NCBI RefSeq assembly: GCF_907164915.1
Contig: NC_061868.1
Coordinates: 31,710,439-31,774,438 of the forward strand
Reading direction: 5' to 3'
Source of the DNA: Impatiens glandulifera
Lineage: Eukaryota; Streptophyta; Magnoliopsida; Ericales; Balsaminaceae
Length of the DNA: 64,000 bases
This document shows positions 36,936 to 49,356 of this stretch, piece after piece; positions within the stretch are counted from its first letter, which is position 1; the number at the start of each line of letters is the position of its first letter. The notes beneath the pieces are model-generated. The model saw only the letters and a program-made list of their open reading frames with translations. It made no database searches and was not told the origin of the DNA. A program made the translations under genes and the position numbers.

Positions 36936-39823
36936 TACCTTTAAATAAAATACTATACGTATTTCATTTACTCGGCAAAATGTGACCGTTAATGACCAAA
37001 ACAAATTTTATAAAACAATTACACTCAATTGTTAAAATATGTATTGAGAATGAGACATCGTAAAAGACATACAGTTATATCTAACCCAACCGATACAAAC
37101 ACAAAACTAAAAGAATTAACTAAGAATACATATATGAAAATCAACCGATTATAAGCTACTTTAATTTTATAATAATATGCTCTCTTTTATAATATATATA
37201 ACATGCTATCTCTTTTTAGAAAAATGGACAAATTTTGAAATGTCACCTGTTTAGTTTTCATCTCGTGCATATATAATAACAAAAAATTAACTATAATTTT
37301 AAATAATTGGACAATAACATAGTAGATAATTAGTCAAATTGAAACGTCCCATGCCTTATCCTTTAGGAGATCTTAAATTACGGCATCAGATTAAATTTTT
37401 TCTTCCTTCTTTCCTTAATCAGTTCTTCATATTTTTTTCATTTATTATTTTCACTCTTAATCAGTTTTCTTGAATCCTTGTATTGCATTCTCTAATCTAA
37501 CTATTACTACAAGATGAATAATTTTGATTAGTCAAATAGAAGCTTGCCCCATACTAAATCTATTTTAGGGCCACCCGCAACCATGATTCATAATTAATCG
37601 CTTATCATTTGGTTAGGTCTATCACAACTATCATTAATTTTACTATGCTTCGTAAACTTTTTCTACAAAGACATACAAATAATATTGATTAAAATAAATA
37701 TAATAACTCTTTTAAAAAATAATGTTCAATTAAGATAAATATAAAAGTAATTTAATACCGCTATATTTTTAATATGTATTCATTAAAGACTCATTTACCA
37801 TGAGTGGTCTCTCTTGCCCCACTTCCTAAATAAGGGAATATAATAACATAATACAAATTGATAAATATACAAGCTACTTCATAAAAAAAATACTCATAAA
37901 TTAACAATTTCATAAGTGATCTTTTATGTACTTAAATACTTATGGAGCCTGTACAATATATGGAGCCCATAGATTCCTAAAATTTGCTTTCCCAACTTGT
38001 TTTTGTTTTCATAGTTTTAGACATATATACAGGAGTCACAAAAGTATTTTGTATTTTTGATCAATTATGGTTAAAATTTAATCATGACTTTAAATATTTT
38101 ATTACACTGTATACAATATTTCTTATCTTTTCATCCATTTTTTTATTGAATATTTGTCGTATTTCTGATTTGTCAATGTCATTGTATTTGAAACGCAATT
38201 GACATAGAAATAATTAGGTTATAACATATTTTTATTCCTCTCCTATAAACAAAACAATGAAATTAGTATACATTGAATTGATTTGTTCTGATCTGTTTCT
38301 AGAGGACAATTGTGTTGGAGCCGGATGATGCGTCCTGAGCTTCAGCGTGGCATCATCCAGTGAATCATGCACATAAATTATTTTAAAATAATTTTTAGTT
38401 TTGTTTTGTCCATAATCTTTTTGTTTTAATATTAAATTTGAAGATTTTTTGAAACGTTTCATTATTAATTTAGAATTCTATATCCTATTTTTTCATAATT
38501 TTAAAAATCGTTAATAATTTTGTAGTTTGTATAAGGCATTTTTAGGCTCTCATGAGGTAACTCTAATAGTATAAAGTAAAAAAAATTCATTTTTAATTGT
38601 CTTTAATGGTGTAAAAATTAAGTGTAAATTTTTAATTGTATTTAATGGTGCAAAAATTAAGGTGACAAAAAAAGACCAAAACGCCAAGCTCTAACTCAAA
38701 ACAAACCCTACGACCCGACTTTTATAAGCTAAGTATTAAAGAGGATGGTAATTTAACTATTTTAGTTTTTATTTTCTTTCACTATTTTGTGAAATATGAC
38801 ATCAAGACAATGTTAAGAATTAATGAAAACAAACGTCTACTACAAAAAAAAAAATTGTCAATATGCAACAAGTACACAACAATATTATTTTCATTAAAAA
38901 TGGACTATAGCTATTACCTTAGCATTATTTGAAAGGTCGAAACAAAATTTGTAAGTATACCAAAAACAATGTAAATTGGCCTATGGCAAATTTTCAACAA
39001 CAATTACCATACTAGTTCCCATAATATTTGCCCTAAAAATCAAATATGCTGCAAAATATTCCTTATTTGGTAAAACTCAAACTAACCATGGTTAGTATAA
39101 TTTTGAAACAATATTTATATTAATATTTTATTAAAAATGCCCGATTTTTACAATAATTTCTTAAATAACTTCGTTAATATAATTGTATTCGTATTCTACT
39201 GCAATAATAGTATTTGCATTAATTTCATCAATAACTTTGTTAATATATTTTTTATTAAAAGCTTTAAGTTTTTACAATAATATATATATTACTACGATTA
39301 GTTTGCATTAACATTTACAAATATATCCGCACTTATATATACAATTCGCATTTCGAATTTTATTCATATACTAAAAATTTGAAAATATTGTAATATAATT
39401 TACCGTGGTTTATGAGACGAAATCATTTCTTAAATGTCTTCGATAATATATATAACATATTTTTAGGATCGGTAATAAATAATAAATAATATAGAGCTTA
39501 TAAAGAATTTGAAGAGGGACAATATTTGATTTAGACATATAAAAATGCCTATCAACCAATTATAATACTTAACTTTAATTTAAAGTTCCACAATGTCCAT
39601 CATGCCTAAACAGTGGCTAAATAGGATTAAACATGAACACAAAATTAAAGTACCATTTTATAAAAGGGATCGGCATTTCAAATCCATCCGTGATGTCCAT
39701 TCAAACTTTTAAGATAAGCTTTAATTTTTTATTTTTATTTTTTATTTTATTTTTATTTTTTTTAGGTAGGGTAGTTAGCCGACATGATTAACACCTAACG
39801 AGATTAGCCTATTAGGATTAACA
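36936..39823. other. AT-rich intergenic stretch
   Basis: No gene recognised. Open frames at 37984-38202 (+) and 38232-38462 (-) have no family resemblance or splice context. A short GC-rich hairpin lies at 38323-38358. Confidence 0.45.
38323..38358. repeat. GC-rich nested hairpin
   Basis: GGATGATGC (38323-38331) is exactly complementary to GCATCATCC (38350-38358). Inside the loop, CTGA and TCAG around GCT form a second small stem. It stands out in very AT-rich surroundings. Confidence 0.75.
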
Positions 39824-40416
39824 TTAAAGCATAAAATTAAATACGTAGAAAGAATAGAAACGTACCCGGAACTGAAGGCTAAGCACACTACCCTTCACAC
39901 TTTTATTGATCAAACTTGAAAATATATTACAAGAGGATGAAAGTGATAGATAGAGAGCACAATAGATAGAGAGTACAATACAGACTTCAGGGGTCGTTTT
40001 TGCCTCCCCTATCAACCGAACATTAACAACTATTTAAAGGAAAATATTTTACAAAAGTTAAAAAATTGAACAGTGACTCCCGGGATTCTCGGGATAAGTT
40101 TTTTCCGCAAATTACGGATCTTGTCTTCTTCTTCTGCAAACAGTGCCTCCCGGGATTCCTGGGATAAGTTTCCTCTTTAAATCTTGAACTAGCTGGATGA
40201 CGATGATCCAACATCTTTTCTTGAAATTTTTTCAACCAAAGTGTCTTTGATTACTTCGAAAATGTCTTCAATTCCGACATCACTTTGAGCGTCTTGTAGA
40301 TAATCAGATGCCATAGTTGAATCTGATTTGTTTGATTTATTATCATCTTCGAATTTAGACATAAAGTCTTTCTTCATTTCTTCAATGTATGCAGATATCA
40401 TCTGCCCTTTTGATAA
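39824..40416 (-). pseudogene. 3' end of the caulimovirid-like sequence, left of the CACTA insertion
   Basis: The frame from 40416 to about 40190 continues the polyprotein cut at 51743 on the other side of the CACTA element. It is rich in Lys, Asp and Ser (SKFEDDNKSNKSDSTMA) and ends in a Ser run. Downstream on the minus strand an AATAAA signal (39902-39907 on the complement) could be the poly(A) site of the original transcript. A TAA duplicated at 40414-40416 and 51743-51745 marks the CACTA target. The piece is a degenerate endogenous copy and encodes no functional protein as it stands. Confidence 0.65.
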
Positions 40417-40429
40417 CACTGGTGAAAAA

Positions 40430-41165
40430 GGGGTCAAAACCGAGAGTTAAAACTCTCGGTTTTGACCCTATAACTTTCGGTGAAGACACCTTACCGAAGG
40501 TTTTAGTAACCCTCGCCATCCCTCGGTATTGACACTCTCGGGACTTCCATAAAGAGAAAAACCGAGAGTTATATGAAAACTTTTGGGTTTTTCTCTTTGT
40601 GGAAAAACCGAGGGTTTTACAAGAACTTTCGGTTTTTCTCTTTTTGGAAAAACCGAGGGTTTTACAAAGACCTTTCGGTTTTCCTCTTTTGTGAAAAACG
40701 AGGGTTTTATAAAGACCTTTCGGTTTTCCTCTTTTTACAAATAACTTTCGGTTTTTCTCTGTGTGGAAAAACCGAGGGTTTTGCAAAGAACTTTCGGTTT
40801 TACCCGAAGAGGAAAACCGAGAGTTATTTACAAAACTTTCGGTTTTCCTCTTCGGTTAAAACCGAAAGTTTTGTAAATAACTCTCGGTTTTCCTCTTCGG
40901 GTAAAACCGAGAGTTTTCCACTAACTCTCGGTTTTCTCCTTTTCAAGAAAACCGAAAGTTATATTAAAACTCTCGGTTTTTACCCGAAGAGGAAAACCGA
41001 AAGTTTTGTAAATAACTCTCGGTTTTCCTCTTTAAGATAAAAACCGAGGGTTTGTCATATAACTCTCGGTTTTCTCTTTGGCTAAAAACCGAGAGTTTTC
41101 TAATATCTCTCGTTTTTTCCAAAAAGAGAAAAACTGAGAGATTTCAATATTACTTTCGGTTTTTT
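40430..41165. repeat. 3' subterminal dyad array of the CACTA element
   Basis: About twenty direct and inverted copies of AAAACCGAGAGTT or AAAACCGAAAGTT are arranged as short hairpins separated by TTTTCCTCTTC-like spacers. Such arrays are TNPA binding sites in En/Spm elements. Long open frames across this stretch on both strands arise from the repeat itself and are not genes. Confidence 0.85.
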
Positions 41166-41357
41166 CCCTTAAATTTTTAAAAATGTGCGGATTATATTGC
41201 TCGCAACCAAAACCTAACCAAAACCTGTTCAGCCAAACCAATATATTAATGATAAAAGAAATGCAGCATACATTAAACGATCACATTAATTGATCGTGAA
41301 CATTACAAAATTCGAAACCAAACAAATATTCCGAACAATCTGTTATAAATTCAACTA

Positions 41358-43172
41358 CTATAATGAAAACATGTTCATAATCGAAACAACCTTAGCTTGT
41401 GGGGGAGGAGGTGGTTGTTGCCTCATATATAATTCGATTCTCTCCATTCTCGCGTTCATCTCTGACTTCTCCCTCTCCATTTTTTCGGTAATCTCTAACT
41501 TCTCCCTCTCCATTCTTTCCACAATTTCTTGCTTTTCCGATTGCAATTCTTCCATTTTCCGCCTTCTTTCTTCATCTCTCTTCTCCAGTTCCTTCAGCTT
41601 GAGCTTCATTATTTGATTCTCTTCTAACAATCGCTCATTGTTTCGCTGTGAACTGTTTCCACTACGACGATCCTCACGAAAGTGTGTGGGCCGGACGCCT
41701 GATCCCATTCCGAACACTACCCCGTGTTTTTGTTGTCCGAACACCTTCTCCGTCAATTCAAAATCTGATATTCCCGGTTCGTTACTAACAACCTCTTCCA
41801 TCTCAGCATGCACAATTCAAATAAAATATCATTTATATAATAAAAAACTAGGCATATTCAATTCACTTACAATTTTCTCTTGCACGTGTTCGTCCGGGAC
41901 GGGTGTTGGGTTTTCTTGTGTCGGTTTTGGTGTACGGGTCCTCTTGAATACTTCAATTACAGACGGTGGCCGTCCCATTTCAATCGCCTGTTGAAATAAA
42001 TGATTTATATAATTAATAACAATTTTTATATTAAGTTATTACAAATAATGAACTTACCAACTCGTCTTCAATTTGTGCAAACGGTCTACTTCCCGTTCGA
42101 TGAGGGAATTTCAGATTCTTCCGGTTCTTCATATTGGTAGAACTGTGTCTCTATATTTGAAATAACAAATGAAGTTAGATTAATTAATATCAACTTTTAT
42201 TTGAATTATGAAACCGTACCTTAAACGTTTCTGTGAAGAAATGGTTGCGACACACAAACTCCCAATCATCTCGATTGTAGTCCGGTGGAGGATTAGCCAG
42301 TACCGCCGCCTCGTCTCCGTTGTGGACGCGGATATAATTCTTGTTCAAATCCGACAGCCATCTATCCCATATCTGATTGGCGTGTCCCAACCCCGTCTTT
42401 CGAAAAGACTCAATGTCACCATTAGTCGCTTCGAACGAATCCTGAAATAAATAACATCCAAATGTTACAAATAATTATTTAATGACGTAATGTATAATCA
42501 AGTTATAAGTAGTACCTTGATAGCAATCCACAGTGAATCCAATTGTTCTGCACTTAAAGCCTTCCACTTGAGAAGACGGTGTGAGACGGCTGCGGGGTCC
42601 CGGATAATCGACCCCACATGTCTAGACCACCGTGTTCTTCCCACATCTGTACCGCCTGGCCTCCCATCCTTCTCTCTAAACGTTAGAGGGATCCTCGTCC
42701 CCGCTAGCCTCTTAGACAGCACAATATTCTTGTTCTTCCCCCGTCTCTTGCGGGCAGAAGATTCTTCAAAATTATCAAAATCTTAATTAAATATGTCAAT
42801 CAATTGAAACACTAACTAATTTGTAAACGAAATACCTGTCGATGATGGGTCGGGAGTGGTCCCGTGCTCCTCCTCGTCATCCTGCTCCTCGATAGGCTCC
42901 TCAAGACCCTCGTCTTCAGCCTCATCGCTAGGCAGGTTATCAGCGAATGTGCTCTCTATATACTCTGCGAGGTCATCAATATCGTCTTCAGTCTCGTATG
43001 TTCGGGGAGGCGCAGTAGCTATCGGGACCACAGGAATCGGTGGTTGGTCTCTCGAAGACGATCCTCGTTGCTTTAACGACTCGGATTGGGCAAGTAGGTT
43101 TTGGTAACTCTTATCCAATTTCTTGGGTGTCTTCCTCATACTCTTCCAAGTTGTTTTAGGAGCTTCAGACAT
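41358..43172 (-). CDS. TNPA-like DNA-binding transposition protein of CACTA (Transposase_24 / Ptta family)
   Basis: Six exons join in frame with GT-AG introns: 43172-42836, 42781-42516, 42441-42220, 42150-42058, 41987-41871 and 41801-41358 (492 residues). The last acceptor is weak. In order: an N-terminal module TTWKSMRKTPKKLDKSYQNL, an acidic low-complexity region (exon 1), a conserved core with WSRHVGSIIRDP (exon 2) and WDRWLSDLNKNYI (exon 3), the family hallmark MKNRKNLKFPHRTGSRPFAQ (exon 4), and a long charged coiled coil with ERMEREK-type heptads before a Pro run (exon 6). The family binds subterminal repeats and helps bring the ends together. The start codon lies only about 110 bases after the transposase stop, so the two may share a transcript, as tnpA and tnpD do in En/Spm. 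No inactivating change was seen. Confidence 0.85.
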
Positions 43173-43281
43173 TCTTAATTCACACCATTAATAAAAATGA
43201 GTGAATACTTGAAATAAGTAGTAATAAAAATGAATATAAAGTTAAAAACATAATTAAATCTACCTAATTAATTAATCTGAA

Positions 43282-46200
43282 CTATATGTTTGTAAACCGC
43301 GGTTTTATTTTTGTCACAATCTTCCCACCGGGTCGGGCTGACATATCAGGGGCGTAGAATACTTGTTTTGCTTGACTCGCCAATATATACGGGTCTTGAC
43401 TTTGCGTTTTCAATATTCGGTTTACATTTACACTTACGAAGCCATATTTATCCACTTTCACTCCTAGTTCCCCCGAGTGTGTATCAAATCACTTACACTT
43501 GAATAAAACAACTCGTTTGTGAGAATAGTATTGTAATTCGATTATATCCGTCAAAACTCCGTAGTATGACATAGTTTCAGATCCGTTGAATCCCTCAACA
43601 ACCACCCCACTATTTTGAGTTGTCAAACCTTCGTCGTGTTTTTCTGTACAGAATTTGAATCCGTTTACTTTACACCAAACATACATAGACGAGTACATAC
43701 TTGGACCTTCTCCTAAGATCTTGAGGTCTCTTGATATGTCGTTAATTTCTGCTAAATGGGCGACCTATATATGTATCCGAAATGTAGTTGTTAATATGAA
43801 TAAGAAGAGTTAGGATATATGGTTTGTAATTTACTCACTCGATGCTTGAAATATGCGGCAAACGTTTCTCCACTTGACTCGTTGTTATAATCTCTGCAAA
43901 TAGATCGAATGCTAATTAGTAACACTCTTTAATGCTAATTAGTAACAGCAACTTTGAAACTTACATGTAAAAAGGTTCTACTTCGGGACAATTTTTCAAA
44001 ATGTAAGAATGAGCTGTCACTCGATCTATATAATCCAAGTTGTATACTTTTCCGTTGGATAGGTCTTCCAATGATGCAAATATTGAAATCCCCGAGATTT
44101 CAGGTTGTGCATTTTCTTGATCTTGTTCCTCCATATACCTGGCACATAAGCTAATACTTTCGTTAACAAGATAGCTCTCGCTTATAGAGGCTTCGGGGTG
44201 GTTATTATTCCGCAAATATCTTTTCATTGTACCCATGTAATGTTCAAAGGGATACATCCATCGATACTGAACAGGTCCTCCAAGCAAAGCCTCAAATGAC
44301 AAGTGAACCGGGAGATGCATCATGATGTCGAAGATTGACGGCGGAAAAATCATTTCAAATTTGCAAAGTGTCAATGTAATATCCATGTACAATTGTTCCA
44401 GGTCCTCTTGAATCAACTCTTTGAAGCACAACAACCGAAAGAAACGAGACAAATTTACTAACGCATCATACACATACTCTGGAAGCAATCCACGAGTTGC
44501 TAAAGGAATTAGATATTCCAACAAAATGTGACAATCGTGACTCTTTAATCCCGAAAGTTTTTTCTCTTCCAAATTTACACAACCCCCGATATTTGAGCAA
44601 AACCCATCAGGCAACTTGAGATCTTTCAAGAAGTTACAAAGACGTATTTTATTTTCGGATGTCAAAGTGAAAGGCGCTTCTGGATAATGAACAACTCCTT
44701 CATCATTTATAGGATGTAACCATGATTTTATGCCTAAGAGTTCTAAGTCTTTACGAGCTTTAGGACCATCCTTAGTCTTCTCTTTCACATTCATTATTGT
44801 TCCCAACACGCTCTCACAAATATTTTTCTCAATATGCATCACATCCAAATTATGTCTCAATAATAGCGATTTCCAATAAGGTAGACGGAATAAAATGCTA
44901 AGTTTGTTCCAATTGTCTCCCCGCGTTTCATGATATATCTTGGTTCTCTTGCTCATATCTGCACTGAGAATAATGTCTTCTAGGTCTCGTGCTTGCTCAT
45001 AACTTTCTTGCCCCGTTAACAATCTAGGGGGATCTCTATAATCAGTTCGACCATCAAACGACTCTTTATCCCTTCTGTATTTGTGCTTCGGTGGAAGGAA
45101 ACGTCTGTGACCCAAGTAACATTGTTTGGAACCATGAACCAATCGAAGGGATACCGTGTCGTTGTTACAACAAGGACAAGCAAATTTACCTTTCGTACTC
45201 CAGCCTGATAAATTCGCGTATGCGGGAAAGTCGTTAATGGTCCACAACAACGCAGCTCGCATGTTAAAGTATTGCGAGGTGTGTGCATCAAACGTTCTCA
45301 CTCCTGTTTGCCACAGTTCATGCAACTCTTCGATCAATGGCTGGAGAAATATGTCAATTGCATCTCCCGGACTCTTTGGACCCGGAATTAACATAGATAA
45401 AATGAAATTGCTATAATCCATGCAAGTCGTGGGTGACACATTATAAGGGACGAGAATTACCGGCCAAACACTGTATGATTTTTTTCCATTTGCAAATGGT
45501 TGAAACCCATCGCTTGATAAACTAAGTCTTACGTTTCGAGATTCTGAAGCAAAATCTGTATAATTTTCATCAAACGTCTTCCAAGTTAAGGAATCAGCGG
45601 GGTGTCTCAACGTATCACTATCAACTCTTCATTCTTTATGCCATCTCATCATTGGAACCGTCTTTGAGGACATGTATAGTCTTTGCAGTCTTGGTATTAA
45701 AGGGAAATATCTCAACACCTTTTTTGGAATGAATTTCCCGTTTTGCTTCTCCCGATATGTCCCACTTGTTTGGTCGACTTTCCATCTTGAAAGACCGCAA
45801 ACTCTGCACGAATCTTCATTTATGTCGTCCTTCCAAAATAGCATACAGTTGTTCTTACATGCGTCTATCTTGTCATATTTAAGCCCGATATCAGTAATGA
45901 ATTTTTTACTTTCGTAGTATGAGTTTGGCAATTGAGCGTCAATCGGTAATATGTAGTCTTTAAGCAGACGTAGCAACATATCGAACGAAGAATTCGTCCA
46001 TTGACATACATTTTTTATGTGAAGTAGTTTCAGTAGTGCCGATGATTTCGTTATTCGAGCACCTTCATACAATGGCCGTTTGGAATCATCAAGCAATTTA
46101 TAAAATCTTTGCGCATCTTCGACTGGTTCATCGTTGCTCGGGACGTCATTAATGTTGGGGAACATATCGCTTATAAATTCGTGCATATAACGTTCTTCGT

Positions 46201-46588
46201 TCACCTGTTCATTAACTGTATTATTCATCTCTTGTATCGGATCGTTGAATTCCGGCACGGCATCCTCCGACTGATCATCGTCGTCATCATCATCGTAGTC
46301 ATCGGCATCTTCATCGACATCTTCATTAACCACTTGAGTAGTACGTCTCTTTTCTCCATGAAAATACCAATACTCATAATGGATATTTATTCCATAAACG
46401 ATGAGGTGAGTCTTCACTTCGTCTATTTCCATAAACGGCGTGTTCAAGCATTTCACGCAGGGACATTTCACAGTTTGTCGGGATGTATTCCGAACAGCAT
46501 ACTCGAGGAATTTGTCAACACCTTCCTCGTAATCTGGATGATCTCGACGTAAGGTCATCCAGCTTTTATCGGGTACTTCCATATTTCT
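43282..46588 (-). pseudogene. TNP2-type CACTA transposase with two premature stops
   Basis: Three coding exons (46588-43965, 43893-43839, 43764-43282) join in frame from ATG at 46580-46582 to TAG at 43282-43284, giving 1051 residues if two internal TGA codons are ignored. The N-terminus MEVPDKSWMTLRRDHPDY leads to a CPCVKCLN metal-binding motif (transposase-associated domain). Then come an acidic Asp run, FITDIGLKYDKIDACKNNC, NVRLSLSSDGFQPFANGK, a CPCCNND motif, LPYWKSLLLRHNLDVMHIEK, GLKSHDCHILLEYLIP and the DUF4216-like C-terminal exon. The TGA at 45629-45631 follows WHKE. The TGA at 43489-43491 replaces a Trp expected before FDTHSGE. Both fit C-to-T deamination. The enzyme would cut and join CACTA ends; this copy probably cannot. 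Confidence 0.9.
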
Positions 46589-48110
46589 AATAAAATGGAA
46601 AACAACCCGCATTATTATTTACTTAAATTTGTCTAAATTAATTAGGCTTACATAATGTTAACATAATTTCTAACTAATCTATCATTATCCAACCAAAATT
46701 ACACATAAACAAACAATAATAAAACCTAACATAAATCTAACTTAAATCTAAACATACATGTATTCTAACATTATTTCATTCATACACATTTCAAAACCTA
46801 TTTAAATTATAATTCAACATTATTTCATTCATACACATTTCAAACATAATCTAATCTAACATAATCTAACATAATCTAACATAATCTAACATAAATCAAA
46901 CATAATACCTAATCTAACATAATACCTAATCTAACATACTTCAAATCTAACATAAATCAAACATGAAACTAACCTAACCATATAATAAACCAACAAGAAC
47001 TAACCTTGCACAAATAGAGCGACGAAGAAGAGCAGCGAATGTAGATCGACGAGCGGGCAGCGGGCGGCTTAAATTCCTAATCCTAACCTAATAACAATAA
47101 CCAACATTAATATAACCAAATATTCAAACCAATAAATCTAATCAAATCAAACTCCAATCAAACATCAATCTAGCCAAAATCAAAATTTTAACCTAAAATT
47201 CTAACCTAAACTTCAATCATATCTAACCTAAATCAAACCTCAATTAAATAACAATCAAACCAACAAACATTCAACCAAACATATATCAAATCAATCGAAT
47301 AAAATAATCAATCCAAAACCTAAACTAACCAAAATCAAACCAAACATATATGAAATCAATCCAAGAAAATAATCAATCCAAAACCTAAACTAACCAAAAT
47401 CAAACATATTTTCAACCTAATCTAACATTATCTAACAAAATCATACAACCAAACTCAATATAACCTAAAACCAAATCCAACAACCAATTACAAAAATCAA
47501 ATCCAATACATAATCTAAACTAATCAATCTAACAATAATATAAGCCTAATGTAACAATTCAATATAACCTAAACTAACCAAAATCAACCAAATTTTCAAC
47601 CCAATCAAACAAATATAACCTAAAATCAAACAAATAACCTAAAATCAAACAAATAACCTAATATCAAACAAAATACCTAACATACAAATCTAACAAAAAT
47701 CTAACAAATATCTAACAATAATCTAACCTAATTGCAACAATCTAACAAAAATCTAGCTTCAATCTAACCTAATTTCAAAAATCTAACAATAATCTAACCT
47801 AATCTGAAAAATCTAACAAGAATCTAAAATTAATCTAACCTAATTGCAACAATCTAACACTAATCTAACCTACTTTCAAAATAAAACCCTAAACTAACCT
47901 TGCAGGGCGGCGGCGGCGGCAGAGATTCTTCAAGTTTCGGCGGCGGCGGCAGAGGGCGATTCTTCAACAGCTTCGGTGGTCTTCGGCAGGGCGGCGGCGC
48001 AAGGTGTTCGGCAGGGCGGCGACGCAAGATGTTCGGTGGTCTTCGTGTCTGCTTGTTCGTCGGGGAGAGAGAAGAGGGCGGCGGAGATGAGAGGAGAAGA
48101 GAGAAATGAA
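46589..48110 (-). other. Probable spliced 5' leader of the CACTA transposase gene
   Basis: A GC-rich exon (about 48110-47899) ends in TGCAAG followed by the donor GTTAGT. A second noncoding exon (47067-47005) starts after TTTAAG and ends in the same TGCAAG with donor GTTAG. The coding exon begins after the acceptor TTATTAG at 46589. Neither leader exon needs to encode protein. The intervening introns are low-complexity DNA. Exon limits are inferred from splice motifs only. Confidence 0.55.
46680..47890. repeat. Low-complexity (AATCTAAC)n-like region
   Basis: About 1.2 kb almost free of G on the + strand, built of variants of AATCTAACAT, AACCTAAA and AATCAAAC. Near-perfect 10-11 base tandem runs occur at about 46850-46960. 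It fills the two leader introns of the CACTA transposase gene. Confidence 0.8.
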
Positions 48111-48159
48111 ATCGGGAAAAAGAAGAGGAAGAGGCGCTTTTTTAATTTTAGGATGTCAT

Positions 48160-49356
48160 TTCCGAGAGTTGTATAAAGAACTCTCGGTTTTACCATTATT
48201 AAAACCCGAGAGTTGTGTATAAACCTCTCGGTTTTACCCTTATAGAACCCGAGAGTTTTATATACAACTCTCGGTTTTATAATGTTTAAATTCCGAGAGT
48301 TTTAATATAACTCTCGGTTTTTAATGTTCAAATTCCGAGAGTTTTAATATAACTCTCGGTTTTTAATGTTTAAATACATTTTTCGAATTAAATTTAAATA
48401 CACAAAAACGAGAGGCTTTGGTAAATCTTTCGTTTTTTATGCATATTTCCGAAAGTTATATATTTAACTTTCGGTTTTACAACATGAGAACTTGTTAAAT
48501 TATTTGAATTCTCACTTTCTAATAACGTTGAACAACATTAATTTAACACATTTGATATCCTTAAAACATTTCCCAATCCATATGATCAAACATTACATAA
48601 ATACATAGGATAATCAAACATAAACATTCATATACACTTCTATATATAATCAAACACATTCATAAACATTTTAACATTAAAGACAATTAAAAGTTTTAAA
48701 ATAAAAACACACACTTGATTATATTATTTAGGAGTCTAGATTGGAAGGTAGAAAACCAATGAATTTTACAATTTTGTGAAATGATAATTCCGAAAGTTAT
48801 ATAATTAACTTTCGGAAATATCCATCAAAACCGAAGGGTTTATATAAAACCCTCGTTCTTGAGAAAATGTAAAATCCGAAAGTTTATAGAAAACTTTCGG
48901 TTTTGATGGTTATTTCCGAAAGTTAATTATATAACTTTCGGAATTATCACTTGACAAAAGGTTAAATTCTTTGGTTTTTCACCTTCTAATGACCTATAAC
49001 AATATTAATTTACCACATTTGATGTATTCAAAATATTGCACAATCCATTTGATCAAACATTACCTACATTCATAAGATAATCAAACATGAACATTCATAT
49101 AGACTTCTCTATAATAATCAAACACAATCATAAATATGTGAACATGAAACACAATATTAATTTTTAAAATACAACACGAAATTGATTATATTAGTTAGAA
49201 GTTAAGATTAGTGGGTTAAAATCAAAATAATTGAACAAACTAGGTAGTGTTAAAACCGAAAGTTATAAAATTAACTTTCGGTTTTGATGTGTATTTGCGA
49301 AGGTTTTAAATATATCTCTCGGTCTTGACCTTGATTAGATGTTTTTTGGGAATTGT
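48160..49356. repeat. 5' subterminal dyad repeats of the CACTA element (inner part)
   Basis: Repeated inverted pairs of AACCGAGAGTT, CCGAAAGTT and CCGAAGG type motifs occur singly, spaced by AT-rich DNA. Two related blocks of about 380 bp (about 48480-48870 and 48960-49270) repeat the order ATTCTCACTTTCTAAT... ATCAAACATAAACATTCATA in diverged form. Confidence 0.75.

Noticed and set aside
38838..39480. CTACTACAAAAAAAAAA at 38838 as a further CACTA end
   Set aside because: The leading CACTA is not exact, and no matching inverse end, target duplication or subterminal repeat array was found.
40573..41241. Long open frames on both strands with Phe-rich repeated peptides
   Set aside because: They are produced by translation of the CACCT-type dyad repeats (AAAACCGAGAGTT and its inverse) and have no independent support as genes.
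47900..48196. Gly/Arg-rich frames in the GC-rich CACTA leader
   Set aside because: They are better explained as an untranslated leader exon with GGC repeats; the minus-strand frame runs across the predicted splice donor.
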